Positions 50,348 through 58,468 of a stretch of DNA of 64,000 nt are shown here, one piece after another. Made by a program: the position numbers and the translations under genes. The notes under the pieces were generated by a model, which was given only the letters and a program-made list of their open reading frames with translations, was not told the origin of the DNA and did no database searches. Source of the DNA: Sporobacter sp963663605 (GTDB lineage Bacteria > Bacillota > Clostridia > Oscillospirales > Oscillospiraceae); assembly GCA_963663605.2 (NCBI GenBank), contig CAXXVF010000001.1:1-64000 (forward strand), written 5' to 3'. Positions within the stretch are counted from its first letter, which is position 1; every line of letters begins with the position of its first letter.

Positions 50348-51706
50348 TCAGTTTCTCAAACTGCTCAGCGGCGCGGGTATCCGTCCGCCGCGGCGGATAA
50401 AATCACGGCTTGAACAGGGATTTACGGGCATGACCGGAGCGGAGCCCAAAAGCCCGCCGAAATCGACCTGGTCGCCGACCGTTTTTCCGGGGGCCGGTAT
50501 GATCCGCACGGCCGTTGTCTTGTTGTTGATGACACCGATGGCCGCCTCATCGGCGATGATGGCGGAGAGGGTCTCGCTCGGTGTGTCGCCGGGGACGGCG
50601 ATCATATCGAGCCCGACCGAACATACGCATGTCATTGCCTCCAGCTTCTCAAGCGTCAGAGCGCCGCTTTGGGCGGCCCTTATCATGCCCGCATCCTCCG
50701 AGACGGGGATAAACGCGCCGGACAGTCCGCCGACATGGGAAGAAGCCATGACACCGCCTTTTTTGACCGCGTCGTTTAAAAGCGCCAAAGCAGCCGTTGT
50801 GCCGTGCGTCCCGACGCTCTCAAGCCCCATCTCCTCGAGGATGTCGGCGACGCTGTCGCCGATGGCCGGCGTCGGCGCGAGCGACAGGTCGACAATCCCG
50901 AACGGAACGTTTAAACGGCGCGAGGCTTCCTGTGCCACGATCTGCCCCATACGCGTGATACGAAAAGCCGTTTTTTTGATGGTTTCAGCCACGACGTCAA
51001 ACGGCTGACCCTTAACGGCTTTGAGTGTGTGATGGACGACGCCCGGACCGGAAACGCCGACATTAATAACGCATTCAGGCTCCCCGACGCCGTGAAAAGC
51101 GCCCGCCATGAACGGGTTGTCCTCAACGGCGTTTGCGAAAACGACAAGCTTGGCGCAAGCCATGCCGCCGTCTTCGGCCGTCAGCTCAGCGCAGTCTTTG
51201 ATGATACGGCCCATGCGCGCCACGGCGTCCATGTTGATACCGGATTTTGTCGTGGCGATATTGACGCTGGAGCATACGCGCTGTGTTTGAGACAGGGCCT
51301 GGGGGATCGAATCGATCAGCCTGCGGTCACCGTCTGTAAAGCCCTTGTGCACCAGTGCCGAAAATCCGCCGATGAAGTTGACGCCGACTTCTTTGGCAGC
51401 GTCGTCCATGGCCTTTGCAATAGGCGCGTAGTCAGACGCTGCGCAGCTTTCGGCGATGAGGGCCACCGGCGTCACTGAGATACGCTTGTTGACGATCGGT
51501 ATGCCGAATTCGCTTTCGATCTCAGTGCCCGTTTTAACAAGGTTCTCGGCTAAACGCGTAATCTTATCATATATTTTCCGGCAGCAGACGGAGATGTCGG
51601 TATCTGCGCAGTCGCGCAGGGATATCCCCATGGTGATCGTACGGATATCCAGATGCTGCTGATCGATCATCTCGATGGTTTCGAGGATTTCATTGGCATA
51701 AATCAT
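50348..51706 (-). CDS. UPF0210 (DUF711, PFL-like) protein
   Basis: 452 residues. GVNFIGGFSALVHKG near 123, GGMACAKLVVFANA near 198 and GIVDLSLAPTPAIGDSVA near 300 are typical of UPF0210. The fold is related to glycyl-radical enzymes but without a C-terminal radical glycine motif; function is unknown. It is nearly always next to the UPF0237 ACT protein, as here, where the ACT gene is just upstream. ATG 51706 follows GGAGAGAG; the frame to 51751 is not used. Confidence 0.9.
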   Translation of the reverse strand: MIYANEILETIEMIDQQHLDIRTITMGISLRDCADTDISVCCRKIYDKITRLAENLVKTGTEIESEFGIPIVNKRISVTPVALIAESCAASDYAPIAKAMDDAAKEVGVNFIGGFSALVHKGFTDGDRRLIDSIPQALSQTQRVCSSVNIATTKSGINMDAVARMGRIIKDCAELTAEDGGMACAKLVVFANAVEDNPFMAGAFHGVGEPECVINVGVSGPGVVHHTLKAVKGQPFDVVAETIKKTAFRITRMGQIVAQEASRRLNVPFGIVDLSLAPTPAIGDSVADILEEMGLESVGTHGTTAALALLNDAVKKGGVMASSHVGGLSGAFIPVSEDAGMIRAAQSGALTLEKLEAMTCVCSVGLDMIAVPGDTPSETLSAIIADEAAIGVINNKTTAVRIIPAPGKTVGDQVDFGGLLGSAPVMPVNPCSSRDFIRRGGRIPAPLSSLRN

Positions 51707-51822
51707 AACGGGCTCTCTCCAGTTTATTACAAATTTCAAGCAGGGCGGCACAGGTCGCGCGCCCTTTATCCGGGACAGAAGGGGCCATTGCCCCCAAGTT
51801 CAATAAATTCGGACGGAAAGGA

Positions 51823-52092
51823 CTAAATCCTGTGCATGGATTCAAAAATATCCTCCCGCTGGATGCGGATGGACAGGCCGCGGGCCTTGCCGCTTTGTTC
51901 CAGCTTCCCGGACAGCTCGTCAAACGTAACGCTGCACCCGGTAAGGTCGACCAGCATAATCATCGTAAAATACTCCTGAAGGATCGTCTGGCTGATGTCG
52001 AGTATATTGACGCCTTTTTCAGCAAGCAGCGAGCAGACGTCGGCGATGATGCCGACCTGATCTTTTCCGATGACAGTGACGATAGCGCGCAT
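51823..52092 (-). CDS. UPF0237 ACT-domain protein
   Basis: 89 residues, one ACT domain: AIVTVIGKDQVGIIADVCSLL at the start (longer motif, read residues 3-23) and VNILDISQTIL. ACT domains bind amino acids or small ligands. The pair with UPF0210 is strongly conserved, so it is probably a ligand-sensing subunit for that protein. It sits 17 bp after yfbR, in one minus-strand operon. Confidence 0.9.
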   Translation of the reverse strand: MRAIVTVIGKDQVGIIADVCSLLAEKGVNILDISQTILQEYFTMIMLVDLTGCSVTFDELSGKLEQSGKARGLSIRIQREDIFESMHRI

Positions 52093-52108
52093 AGTGATTC
52101 CTCCGTTT

Positions 52109-52708
52109 TCAATGTTGTTCGGGGCCGGACGGCAGTTCCAGTTCGTCCAGTGTCAGCCTGAAAGCTTCAATGAAATTCTCCATGAAGTACGCGACCTCCG
52201 GCATGTTCAGCCTGTCCAGCTTATTGCGGGTCTGAACGGCCGCAGACCTGAATTCATTATTGCCTGTTTTAAGCTCTTCCAGGCATTTGATATATGCGGC
52301 CAGCTTATCGGCCGCTTTGATGAGCGAAGCGATGTAGCCCGTTCCCGGATTCAGCAGCGGTGTGTATGCGCGTTTAAGCGCGTCCGGGAGGGTGGCCAGC
52401 AGCTTATCCGATGCGAGTGCCTCCACTTTTTTATAAGCGGAGATGATTTCCGGGTTGTGATACTTGACGGGCGTCGGCATATCTCCGGTAAATATTTCCG
52501 AGGCATCATGGAACAGCGAAACGGCCGCAGCATGACCGGGGTCGACGTCTTTTTCGAAGATGTCCCGGCCGATGACGGCGAGCGCGTGTGCAATGACCGC
52601 GACCATGTGCGAATGCTCCTGCACATTTTCGCGGTTTGAGTTCCTCATGAGGGACCAGCGTCCGATATTTTTCATGCGGGAAATGAGTGCGTAAAAGCTG
52701 TATGCCAT
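52109..52708 (-). CDS. HD-domain 5'-deoxynucleotidase, YfbR-like
   Basis: 199 residues. NVQEHSHMVAVIAHAL near residue 28 gives the first metal His, SLFHDASEIFTGDMPTPVK near 64 the HD pair, and a final Asp in KAADKLAAY near 133. YfbR enzymes dephosphorylate deoxynucleoside monophosphates in the cytoplasm. ATG 52708 follows GGAGG by 8 nt; the frame to 52723 covers that site. It is the first gene of the yfbR-UPF0237-UPF0210 operon. Confidence 0.87.
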   Translation of the reverse strand: MAYSFYALISRMKNIGRWSLMRNSNRENVQEHSHMVAVIAHALAVIGRDIFEKDVDPGHAAAVSLFHDASEIFTGDMPTPVKYHNPEIISAYKKVEALASDKLLATLPDALKRAYTPLLNPGTGYIASLIKAADKLAAYIKCLEELKTGNNEFRSAAVQTRNKLDRLNMPEVAYFMENFIEAFRLTLDELELPSGPEQH

Positions 52709-52868
52709 AAAAGCCTCCGTCATGGTACCAGCCGGGATCTGCCTCGGCAGCCTTATGATTGCGTTATGCAGTCACTATTTTTCAATCATAACATGCTGTT
52801 TTGCCGATGTAAATAAAACAGGAAATAAAAAAGCGGGTGAAAACTATCGGCGAGGGTATGGTTCGACA

Positions 52869-52897
52869 TTGATTATGCAACCGGCCTTTGATACAAT
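52869..52897 (+). promoter_or_regulatory. Promoter of the lipoprotein gene
   Basis: TTGATT (52869-52874) and TACAAT (52892-52897) are 17 bp apart, leaving a leader of about 95 nt. Confidence 0.6.
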
Positions 52898-52998
52898 AAA
52901 CAAAATAGACTGCGGCGGCAATCCGGAGGCCGGGAAGCATCGGGCAAACCGGACGGAGAGAACGCCGATAAGCGGCGTCGTCATTCTGGGAGGTTTAC

Positions 52999-54612
52999 AT
53001 GTACACGAAAAAAGAAGTACTTCGTATACTTGCCGTTTTTTTAAGCATGGTAATAATCATTGCCACGCTGACGTCCTGCTTCAGAGAAACGATCTCATAC
53101 GAAGCATCAGAATCAGACGCCTCGATGCCATACGAAGCAGAAGCCGCCGTCGGTACGGCCCAAAGCGACGACGCGCCGTCCCCTTCTCCCGCAGGCGAGA
53201 TTTTTGCGGAAGGCGTCGGGCAGGTCCTGATGAATACCGCCGGCCGAGCCGATCTGATCGCGTCATCGCCGTTTGATATCCTGCTGAACCCGGGAATGCA
53301 AAGCGGCGACGGCTCGGACTATACCAATACAACACTGCGCATGACGCAAATTGGTGAAGAAGAAACGGAAACGACCTACGCCATAGAGAAGATCAATAAC
53401 GTAGAAAACGGCGATGCGTCCATGGTTATCGATATGCTCACCGGCGACGGAGAATCCAGCCGATGCGGCCTGTATTTTTATGAAAACATGATGCTTGTAA
53501 GGAAAGCGAACGCCGAAAACCCGATGGTACTGCATGCGCTGAATCCGCAGGTTTCCGACTCGTATTTCGGGCTGACGGCGTTTAAACGTTATATCCGCGT
53601 CATGAACGATACGAACGCGCCGCGCCTGTCGGACGACGACTGGCGCTCAGATATAGACGCATACCTGGCGCTTGTTGCGGATATCGCCAAACAGCCGGAT
53701 TTCAGCGCCGGGGAAGAAACCGCAACGTATGCCGGCATGCAGGTTTCCTGCACGGCAAGCACACTCAAGCTGATGGGAGAAAGAGCCCTCGCGGTGACCC
53801 GCGGACTTATAGACCTTATCGCGCAGGATACGGCGCTTCAGTCATTATTCAGCGCGCCGTATAACAGCGACGGAGAGGCGCGCGGCGTGACAGGGCTCGA
53901 CGGTATGCTCCGGGACATCGACGCGCTGGATGACGATGAGCGGAAGGCGGCCATTATGACGTTTAAGCTTGTCGAGGTGGAAGCGCCCGTCGGCATCTAT
54001 TTGACGCTGACGGCCGGGGACGAGACGTTCCGGCTGAGTCTGGTCTTTTTTGAAGACGGTTATATCCGTCATAATGAAATAACATTTGAGGGCTTTGACG
54101 GCAGTTCGGCCGTTCTGCAGGACGTTAACGTTTCAGGCGGCGCGGATGCATATGCGGAGAATTTCATATATGATATCAAGGGCCCGGACGGCACGACACA
54201 GGAAAACATGACGGCCGCCGTTTCAAGCACCGTCACGGATTTGAGTTATAATGCCGGGATGCAGGTTTCGTATATGCACGCGGCATCGGAGGATATGGAT
54301 GCGTTCGGTTTTAGCGGCGACCTGTCCGTTTCGCAGGTGATAGACGACGGCGGCAGTACAGACAGTACGGTTTACGGCACGCTTGAGATCGTTGAGGCGG
54401 ATGAGGCAGGGACTTATGACGTTGATATGACATCCGTCCAGTCGTGCAGTACGGTCGGCGTGACGCCGCCTGAATTCCTGCAGGAATCCGGGATCAGTAC
54501 GGCGGATCAGTACAGCCTGTATGACGCGCTCGGCGATTTTGACGGCGCGGCCTTTGTTATGGCCCCCGCAACAACGCAGATGCTTTCCGGCCTGTTGCTT
54601 TTGCTCAACTAG
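52999..54612 (+). CDS. Large putative lipoprotein
   Basis: 537 residues, no recognised family. The lipobox LTSC (Cys about residue 27) follows a hydrophobic signal, then an acidic linker with APSPSPAGE and a long domain rich in Asp, Thr and Ser. Segments such as YAIEKINNVENGDASMVIDM suggest a beta-rich substrate-binding or assembly domain. It would be anchored on the outer face of the membrane. GGGAGG precedes ATG 52999. Monocistronic. Confidence 0.75.
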   Translation: MYTKKEVLRILAVFLSMVIIIATLTSCFRETISYEASESDASMPYEAEAAVGTAQSDDAPSPSPAGEIFAEGVGQVLMNTAGRADLIASSPFDILLNPGMQSGDGSDYTNTTLRMTQIGEEETETTYAIEKINNVENGDASMVIDMLTGDGESSRCGLYFYENMMLVRKANAENPMVLHALNPQVSDSYFGLTAFKRYIRVMNDTNAPRLSDDDWRSDIDAYLALVADIAKQPDFSAGEETATYAGMQVSCTASTLKLMGERALAVTRGLIDLIAQDTALQSLFSAPYNSDGEARGVTGLDGMLRDIDALDDDERKAAIMTFKLVEVEAPVGIYLTLTAGDETFRLSLVFFEDGYIRHNEITFEGFDGSSAVLQDVNVSGGADAYAENFIYDIKGPDGTTQENMTAAVSSTVTDLSYNAGMQVSYMHAASEDMDAFGFSGDLSVSQVIDDGGSTDSTVYGTLEIVEADEAGTYDVDMTSVQSCSTVGVTPPEFLQESGISTADQYSLYDALGDFDGAAFVMAPATTQMLSGLLLLLN

Positions 54613-54628
54613 ATTGAGAGGAGAATAA

Positions 54629-54662
54629 AAAAACACACCGGCGGGCCGTCCGGTGTGTTTTA
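54629..54662 (+). terminator. Bidirectional terminator between lipoprotein and hsp20
   Basis: AAACACACCGG (54631-54641) pairs with CCGGTGTGTTT (54650-54660), with an A-run before and TT after. Confidence 0.85.
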
Positions 54663-54672
54663 GCCTAAACAG

Positions 54673-55116
54673 TTATTCTATATCGATAACGACGGAATTG
54701 TCCGGCTTTGTTTTCTTCGGTACGGTGACGGATAAAACACCGTTGTCCAGTTTGGCCTTGATGCCTTCGGTATCGGCGTCGGCAAGTATGACGCTGCGGC
54801 TCATAGAGGTCGTGCGGCGCTCCCGGTGGATATAATTCTTGTCCGTCTCTTCGATGTTTTCGGTTTTGTTGAATGCGATGTTTAGTCTGCCCTCGTTGAG
54901 AGATATGCTGATGTCGTCTCTTACGGCGCCTGGCAGCTCGGCCTCGACGATGTATTCGGTTTTATTTTCCTGAACATCTATCTTGAAGGTGTCTGCCACA
55001 AGGCTTCGCCTGAAAGGCCAGCCGTCCGCAAAAAAGTCATCAAGCATGTTGTCAAAATTAAAACCTGTGTTCAGTAAATCCGAATTTCTTCTGTTAAATG
55101 GAACAAGTCCCGCCAT
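54673..55116 (-). CDS. hsp20: Small heat-shock protein (Hsp20/alpha-crystallin)
   Basis: 147 residues. The alpha-crystallin domain spans about 40-147, with AELPGAVRDDISISLNEGRL and the C-terminal NGVLSVTVPKK strand; the IEI/VVIDIE tail is the oligomerisation motif. It is an ATP-independent holdase for unfolding proteins. Start ATG 55116 follows AAAGGAG by 9 nt. A perfect CIRCE operator and a sigma-A promoter lie upstream, so HrcA control is expected. Confidence 0.93.
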   Translation of the reverse strand: MAGLVPFNRRNSDLLNTGFNFDNMLDDFFADGWPFRRSLVADTFKIDVQENKTEYIVEAELPGAVRDDISISLNEGRLNIAFNKTENIEETDKNYIHRERRTTSMSRSVILADADTEGIKAKLDNGVLSVTVPKKTKPDNSVVIDIE

Positions 55117-55167
55117 GATTAACAACTCCTTTACTAAAATCAATGTTATCGTGTAAGTTTTCACTTT

Positions 55168-55194
55168 TTAGCACTCTCGGCCCTGGAGTGCTAA
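55168..55194 (-). promoter_or_regulatory. CIRCE element (HrcA operator)
   Basis: TTAGCACTC (55168-55176), nine bases, then GAGTGCTAA (55186-55194): an exact match to the consensus. It lies just downstream of the predicted start of transcription of hsp20. CIRCE usually controls groESL and dnaK; control of hsp20 alone is less common. Confidence 0.97.
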
Positions 55195-55205
55195 CAGTTA
55201 CTTAT

Positions 55206-55234
55206 TTTATACCACAACGGCGTGTTGTAGTCAA
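55206..55234 (-). promoter_or_regulatory. hsp20 promoter
   Basis: On the minus strand TTGACT (55229-55234) and TATAAA (55206-55211) are 17 bp apart. The spacer itself contains an ACAAC/GTTGT inverted repeat. Confidence 0.75.
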
Positions 55235-55394
55235 TATATCGCATGGGTTAATTTGTAAATAATTTTTTAATAATTGTTGAACCTTATTTATAAAACGGCG
55301 CAGCCGTTTTATGACAGGATAAAAGTTGTGGGATATAAGGCGGCGTGTGCTTAACGGAAAACGATGCTGGCGGTGTGATGAGGGGAGAACGATC

Positions 55395-55928
55395 ATGCGG
55401 CTTTTTTTCGCGGTTAATTTTAATAAAGAGGTCAAAGACAGATTTGCAGCTGTCCAAAACGACCTCAAAAAGCGCGCGCTCAAAGGGAATTTCACGTTAT
55501 ATGAAAACCTGCACCTGACGCTTGCTTTTGTCGGCGAGGTTTCCGAAAATCGTGCCGGACAGCTGCGTTTAATCGCTGAGCGTCTGCGATTTGAGCCGTT
55601 TGACCTGCGTTTTGACCATATCGGGCGTTTTAAACGCGGCAACGGAGACCTCATATGGTCCGGCGCGAAAAAAGGTGCGCCGCTATCGTCGCTGTACGAT
55701 AAGCTCTCGTCGCAGATCCGGTCCGCGGGTTTTCCTGTGGATTCGCGTCCGTATACGCCGCACCTTACACTGGCGCGCGGCGTCAAATTCCGTGAAGGAT
55801 TTTCGCTGACCGATTATTCAAAAGCGTTTGATCCCGTTTGCGCGCATATAACAAGCGCCAGCCTCATGAAATCCGAGCGTATAAACGGACGGCTTACGTA
55901 TACGGAGCTGTCCGGAGGCGCAGGATAA
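55395..55928 (+). CDS. thpR: RNA 2',3'-cyclic phosphodiesterase (2H family)
   Basis: 177 residues. The two catalytic H-x-T motifs are HLTLAF near residue 41 and HLTLARG near residue 122. ThpR (formerly LigT) opens 2',3'-cyclic phosphates in RNA ends. ATG 55395 follows GAGGGGAG; the frame opens at 55326, but the extra residues are unlike the family. The gene is divergent from hsp20, with a shared 200-bp region. Confidence 0.88.
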   Translation: MRLFFAVNFNKEVKDRFAAVQNDLKKRALKGNFTLYENLHLTLAFVGEVSENRAGQLRLIAERLRFEPFDLRFDHIGRFKRGNGDLIWSGAKKGAPLSSLYDKLSSQIRSAGFPVDSRPYTPHLTLARGVKFREGFSLTDYSKAFDPVCAHITSASLMKSERINGRLTYTELSGGAG

Positions 55929-56005
55929 GCCGGAAGTCCGGCAAACGACTTGTGCATAACGCTTCTTTATTCAGGAATAATAATCCTGAGAAAGGGGTGC
56001 AGACA

Positions 56006-56164
56006 ATGGCGGACAACAGACAGCCGAAAAGAAAAGGTCCGGTCGCCAGCTTTTTTACAAACAACAATAACAACGGGATTCCCAGCATGAACGCGCAAAA
56101 TCTCTATAATCCGGAAATCCGCGATTGGGAACATCGTAAGGAGAGATTCAAGGGGAATACGTAG
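56006..56164 (+). CDS. Small Asn-rich, basic hypothetical protein
   Basis: 52 residues, beginning MADNRQPKRKGPV, with a run of five Asn near residue 20 and a charged C terminus (RDWEHRKERFKGNT). There is no signal or membrane segment. AAGGGG lies 8 nt before ATG 56006. It follows thpR by 77 bp and may share its transcript. Not recognised. Confidence 0.55.
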   Translation: MADNRQPKRKGPVASFFTNNNNNGIPSMNAQNLYNPEIRDWEHRKERFKGNT

Positions 56165-56166
56165 TA

Positions 56167-56225
56167 ATACTAAACACAAAAAATAACTTCGTCAGCTTTC
56201 AACGTTTTCCGTTTATGTTTAGTAT
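56167..56225. repeat. Ten-bp inverted repeat with 39-bp spacer
   Basis: ATACTAAACA (56167-56176) and TGTTTAGTAT (56216-56225) flank AT-rich DNA between the small protein and the next terminator. It may form an RNA stem at the end of the thpR transcript or be the ends of a tiny relic element. Confidence 0.4.
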
Positions 56226-56229
56226 AACT

Positions 56230-56272
56230 CAAAAAAAGCGCCGCCCGGCTTGAAAAACCCGGCGGCGCTTTT
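56230..56272 (-). terminator. Bidirectional GC-rich terminator
   Basis: AAAGCGCCGCC/GGCGGCGCTTT (56235-56245, 56261-56271) with flanking A- and T-runs ends both the Lar-like gene and the rightward transcript. Confidence 0.88.
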
Positions 56273-56276
56273 AATT

Positions 56277-56603
56277 TTATTCGTCGTCCGGCTTGCGCCG
56301 TTCTCCAAAGGAACAGTAATCATCGAAGCCGAACAAGCGGTACCGCCTGAAAAACTCGTTCTGACACAGCACGAGTCCGCATTGAAACGCGTTTTGAACG
56401 CCGTATTTACACTCGCGGCAGTAGACGATATCCGGAGCGCGCTTGTTCCAGGCGTCGATCGCTTCCTGCTGCGTCTTATACCATCGTTCTGAAAACGAAA
56501 CGGCACATTTGTAATTGGTGTCCACGACGCGGAACGCGCCCGAATAATTAAGAATTTTGGCCTCGGCACCGCAAAACGGGCAAGGCAGCAATTTACCGGA
56601 CAT
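56277..56603 (-). CDS. Lar-like zinc-ribbon protein with extra C-terminal Cys domain
   Basis: 108 residues. LLPCPFCGAEAKI at residue 5 and the IDAWNKRAP end of the first half are the pattern of Lar-type restriction-alleviation and prophage zinc proteins. The second half holds further cysteines (YCRECKYG, FQCGLVLC, DYC), perhaps a second metal site. Lar proteins modulate type I restriction; here no restriction or phage genes are adjacent, so the role is open. ATG 56603 follows AAAGGAG. Confidence 0.7.
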   Translation of the reverse strand: MSGKLLPCPFCGAEAKILNYSGAFRVVDTNYKCAVSFSERWYKTQQEAIDAWNKRAPDIVYCRECKYGVQNAFQCGLVLCQNEFFRRYRLFGFDDYCSFGERRKPDDE

Positions 56604-56716
56604 TATGTACTCCTTTCGCAAAACGTACGCTTAAAAAACGACTTTTTTATGCATGGCGTTTCATCCTATCTGTTACCGTATATGCGCGCGCGGAATAAAT
56701 TGCCACAGCAACAAAT

Positions 56717-56747
56717 GAAAACGGCCGCGCTTTTCGTGCGCGGCCGT
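56717..56747 (-). terminator. Terminator of the DUF2202 gene
   Basis: On the minus strand ACGGCCGCGC and GCGCGGCCGT form a 10-bp stem followed by TTTCATTTG. Confidence 0.8.
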
Positions 56748-56788
56748 CTCGGATTTCAGGATGATCCGATTTGTTGAAGCTGGATGGT

Positions 56789-57607
56789 TCAGTCTGTGCA
56801 GCAGGTGCATGTGTCTGTGCGGTTAGCATCGCTTCCGCCGCTTTTGTAACCGCTGCCTGTTTCGTCGCAGTTACCGGTTTTGTTCCCGTAACCGCTGCCG
56901 GTTTCGTCGCAGTCGCCGGTTTTGTTCCCGTAACCGCTGCCGGTTTCGTTGCGGTCACCGGCTTTGTTCCCGTATCCGTCGCCGGTTCCGTTGCGGTCAC
57001 CTGTTCCAGTCCCGTTTCCGGAGCCGCCGTTAGATGCGCTGCCGTTTTGCCCATTTGTACCATAGCCGTTGCCTTCACCGTCGGCTGTTCCGTTTCCGGA
57101 CGGCCGGTCAAGGCCTTTTTCAAAGGCAGCCAGATGGCTTTCGGACGCTGCACGCAGGGATTTGAAAACCGCCTGCACGTCGTCGGGAAGATCCTGGGAC
57201 AAGAACACGTCGTACATCGCGATGTTGTTAATCTCAGCCTGTACGCCCGCGCCGAGGGCATCTTCTATGCTGGCGGGGATTATAACGTGCGCGGCCGCCG
57301 TGTCCGCAGGTACGTCAAAATCGTATTCTTCGAAGAGTGTTTTCAGTTCGGCGATATGCGTTTCTTCTGCTTTAATGATGTTTGTAAACGGCCGCTGTGC
57401 GCCGTACGTCTCAATGATCTGCGCATACTCGGCGTAGGCCAGGTATTCGTCTTCAATAGCATAGGTCAGCATCTGCTTGAGGGTGTATGAACCGCTTTCC
57501 GATACGTCTGAAGAGCCATAGGAATCGGCGGCGAGCGCCGGCACTGTCACAGCGCTTATCAGGATGACGGCCAGACCGACAGCGGCGAGTAATTTCATTT
57601 TTTTCAT
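56789..57607 (-). CDS. Secreted DUF2202 (ferritin-like) protein with Gly-rich repeats
   Basis: 272 residues. A signal peptide ends at ALA (about 26). Residues 40-170 are the DUF2202 four-helix domain with EDEYLAYAEY and KAEETHIAEL, carrying ferritin-like Glu and His residues. The tail from about 170 is Gly/Asn/Asp/Thr-rich with 14-residue repeats of the type GYGNKTGDCDETGS, and ends in TCTCCTD. The tail cysteines and acids could bind metal. The family is thought to be a redox or metal protein at the cell surface; function unproven. Confidence 0.85.
   Translation of the reverse strand: MKKMKLLAAVGLAVILISAVTVPALAADSYGSSDVSESGSYTLKQMLTYAIEDEYLAYAEYAQIIETYGAQRPFTNIIKAEETHIAELKTLFEEYDFDVPADTAAAHVIIPASIEDALGAGVQAEINNIAMYDVFLSQDLPDDVQAVFKSLRAASESHLAAFEKGLDRPSGNGTADGEGNGYGTNGQNGSASNGGSGNGTGTGDRNGTGDGYGNKAGDRNETGSGYGNKTGDCDETGSGYGNKTGNCDETGSGYKSGGSDANRTDTCTCCTD
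56846..57013 (-). repeat. Four tandem 42-bp coding repeats
   Basis: Units start at 56846, 56888, 56930 and 56972, exactly 42 bp apart; the first three are nearly identical and the fourth is diverged. They encode the 14-residue repeats of the DUF2202 tail. They are contiguous, without spacers, so are not CRISPR. Copy number may vary between strains. Confidence 0.9.
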
Positions 57608-57744
57608 ATCTAAGAACTCCTTAATAGATAATAGTCCGTTGGACTTTACATTTATATCTTCTCAGAATAATGTGTCAAAACCATGTTTTTTATTTTCAGT
57701 TTTTATGTTTTTAATGTGAAAAAAATGCTTTACAGCGTCACGCA

Positions 57745-57753
57745 TGATATAAT
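57745..57753 (+). promoter_or_regulatory. Extended -10 promoter of the two-component operon
   Basis: TGATATAAT (57745-57753) lies 23 bp before the start codon; TTTACA at 57729-57734 is too near to be a standard -35. Confidence 0.5.
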
Positions 57754-57775
57754 CTCAGCGTAAAGGGGTGAGCGT

Positions 57776-58468
57776 ATGACGCATGTTTTAATCGCCGACG
57801 ACAACAGGCAGATCACTTCTATATTGGAGGAGTATGCCCGCAAAGAAGGGTATACGCCGCTTGTGGCCTTTGACGGGCAGGAGGCGCTGACGCTTTTTTA
57901 TGAAAAAAAACCGGACATCGTCCTGCTGGATGTCATGATGCCGAAAACAGACGGGTTTGAAGTTTGCCGCGAGATCCGCAGGACCTCAAACGTGCCGGTG
58001 ATCATGATAACGGCCCGCGGAGAGGATTTTGAAAGGATCATGGGGCTTGACATCGGGGCGGACGATTATATCGTCAAGCCGTTTTCGCCGGGCGAGGTCA
58101 TGGCGCGCATCCGCGCCGTTCTCAGACGCCTCGGTCGGGAAGAGCAAGGGAAAAATCAAGCGCTCCGATATAAAAACCTTACGGTCGATCTCGACACGTA
58201 CGGTACGTCTGTAGACGGGCAGGACATACGTCTGACGAAAAAAGAAGTCGAGATACTTTGGACGCTCGTCCACAATAAAAACAAGGTCTTTTCGAGGGAA
58301 AACCTGCTGGGAAGCCTGTGGGGATACGATTATTATGGCGATACGCGCACCGTGGATTCTCACATAAAACGCCTGCGCGCTAAACTGGACGAATTTAAGC
58401 ATCCGGATTGGGATATCAAAACGATCTGGGGCGTCGGATATAAGTTTGAGGGTGCAGACGATGAATAG
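57776..58468 (+). CDS. OmpR/PhoB-family response regulator
   Basis: 230 residues. The receiver domain has acidic residues ADD at 7-9, phospho-acceptor Asp52 in LLDVMMP, Thr near 79 and Lys near 101 (VKPFS). The winged-helix DNA-binding domain (about 130-225) contains LTKKEVEILWTL and TRTVDSHIKRLRAKL. It is activated by the downstream kinase, whose start overlaps its stop. AAAGGGG precedes ATG 57776. Confidence 0.94.
   Translation: MTHVLIADDNRQITSILEEYARKEGYTPLVAFDGQEALTLFYEKKPDIVLLDVMMPKTDGFEVCREIRRTSNVPVIMITARGEDFERIMGLDIGADDYIVKPFSPGEVMARIRAVLRRLGREEQGKNQALRYKNLTVDLDTYGTSVDGQDIRLTKKEVEILWTLVHNKNKVFSRENLLGSLWGYDYYGDTRTVDSHIKRLRAKLDEFKHPDWDIKTIWGVGYKFEGADDE

Noticed and set aside
56846..57013. 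Possible CRISPR array
   Set aside because: The 42-bp units are contiguous without spacers and are in frame inside a coding sequence.
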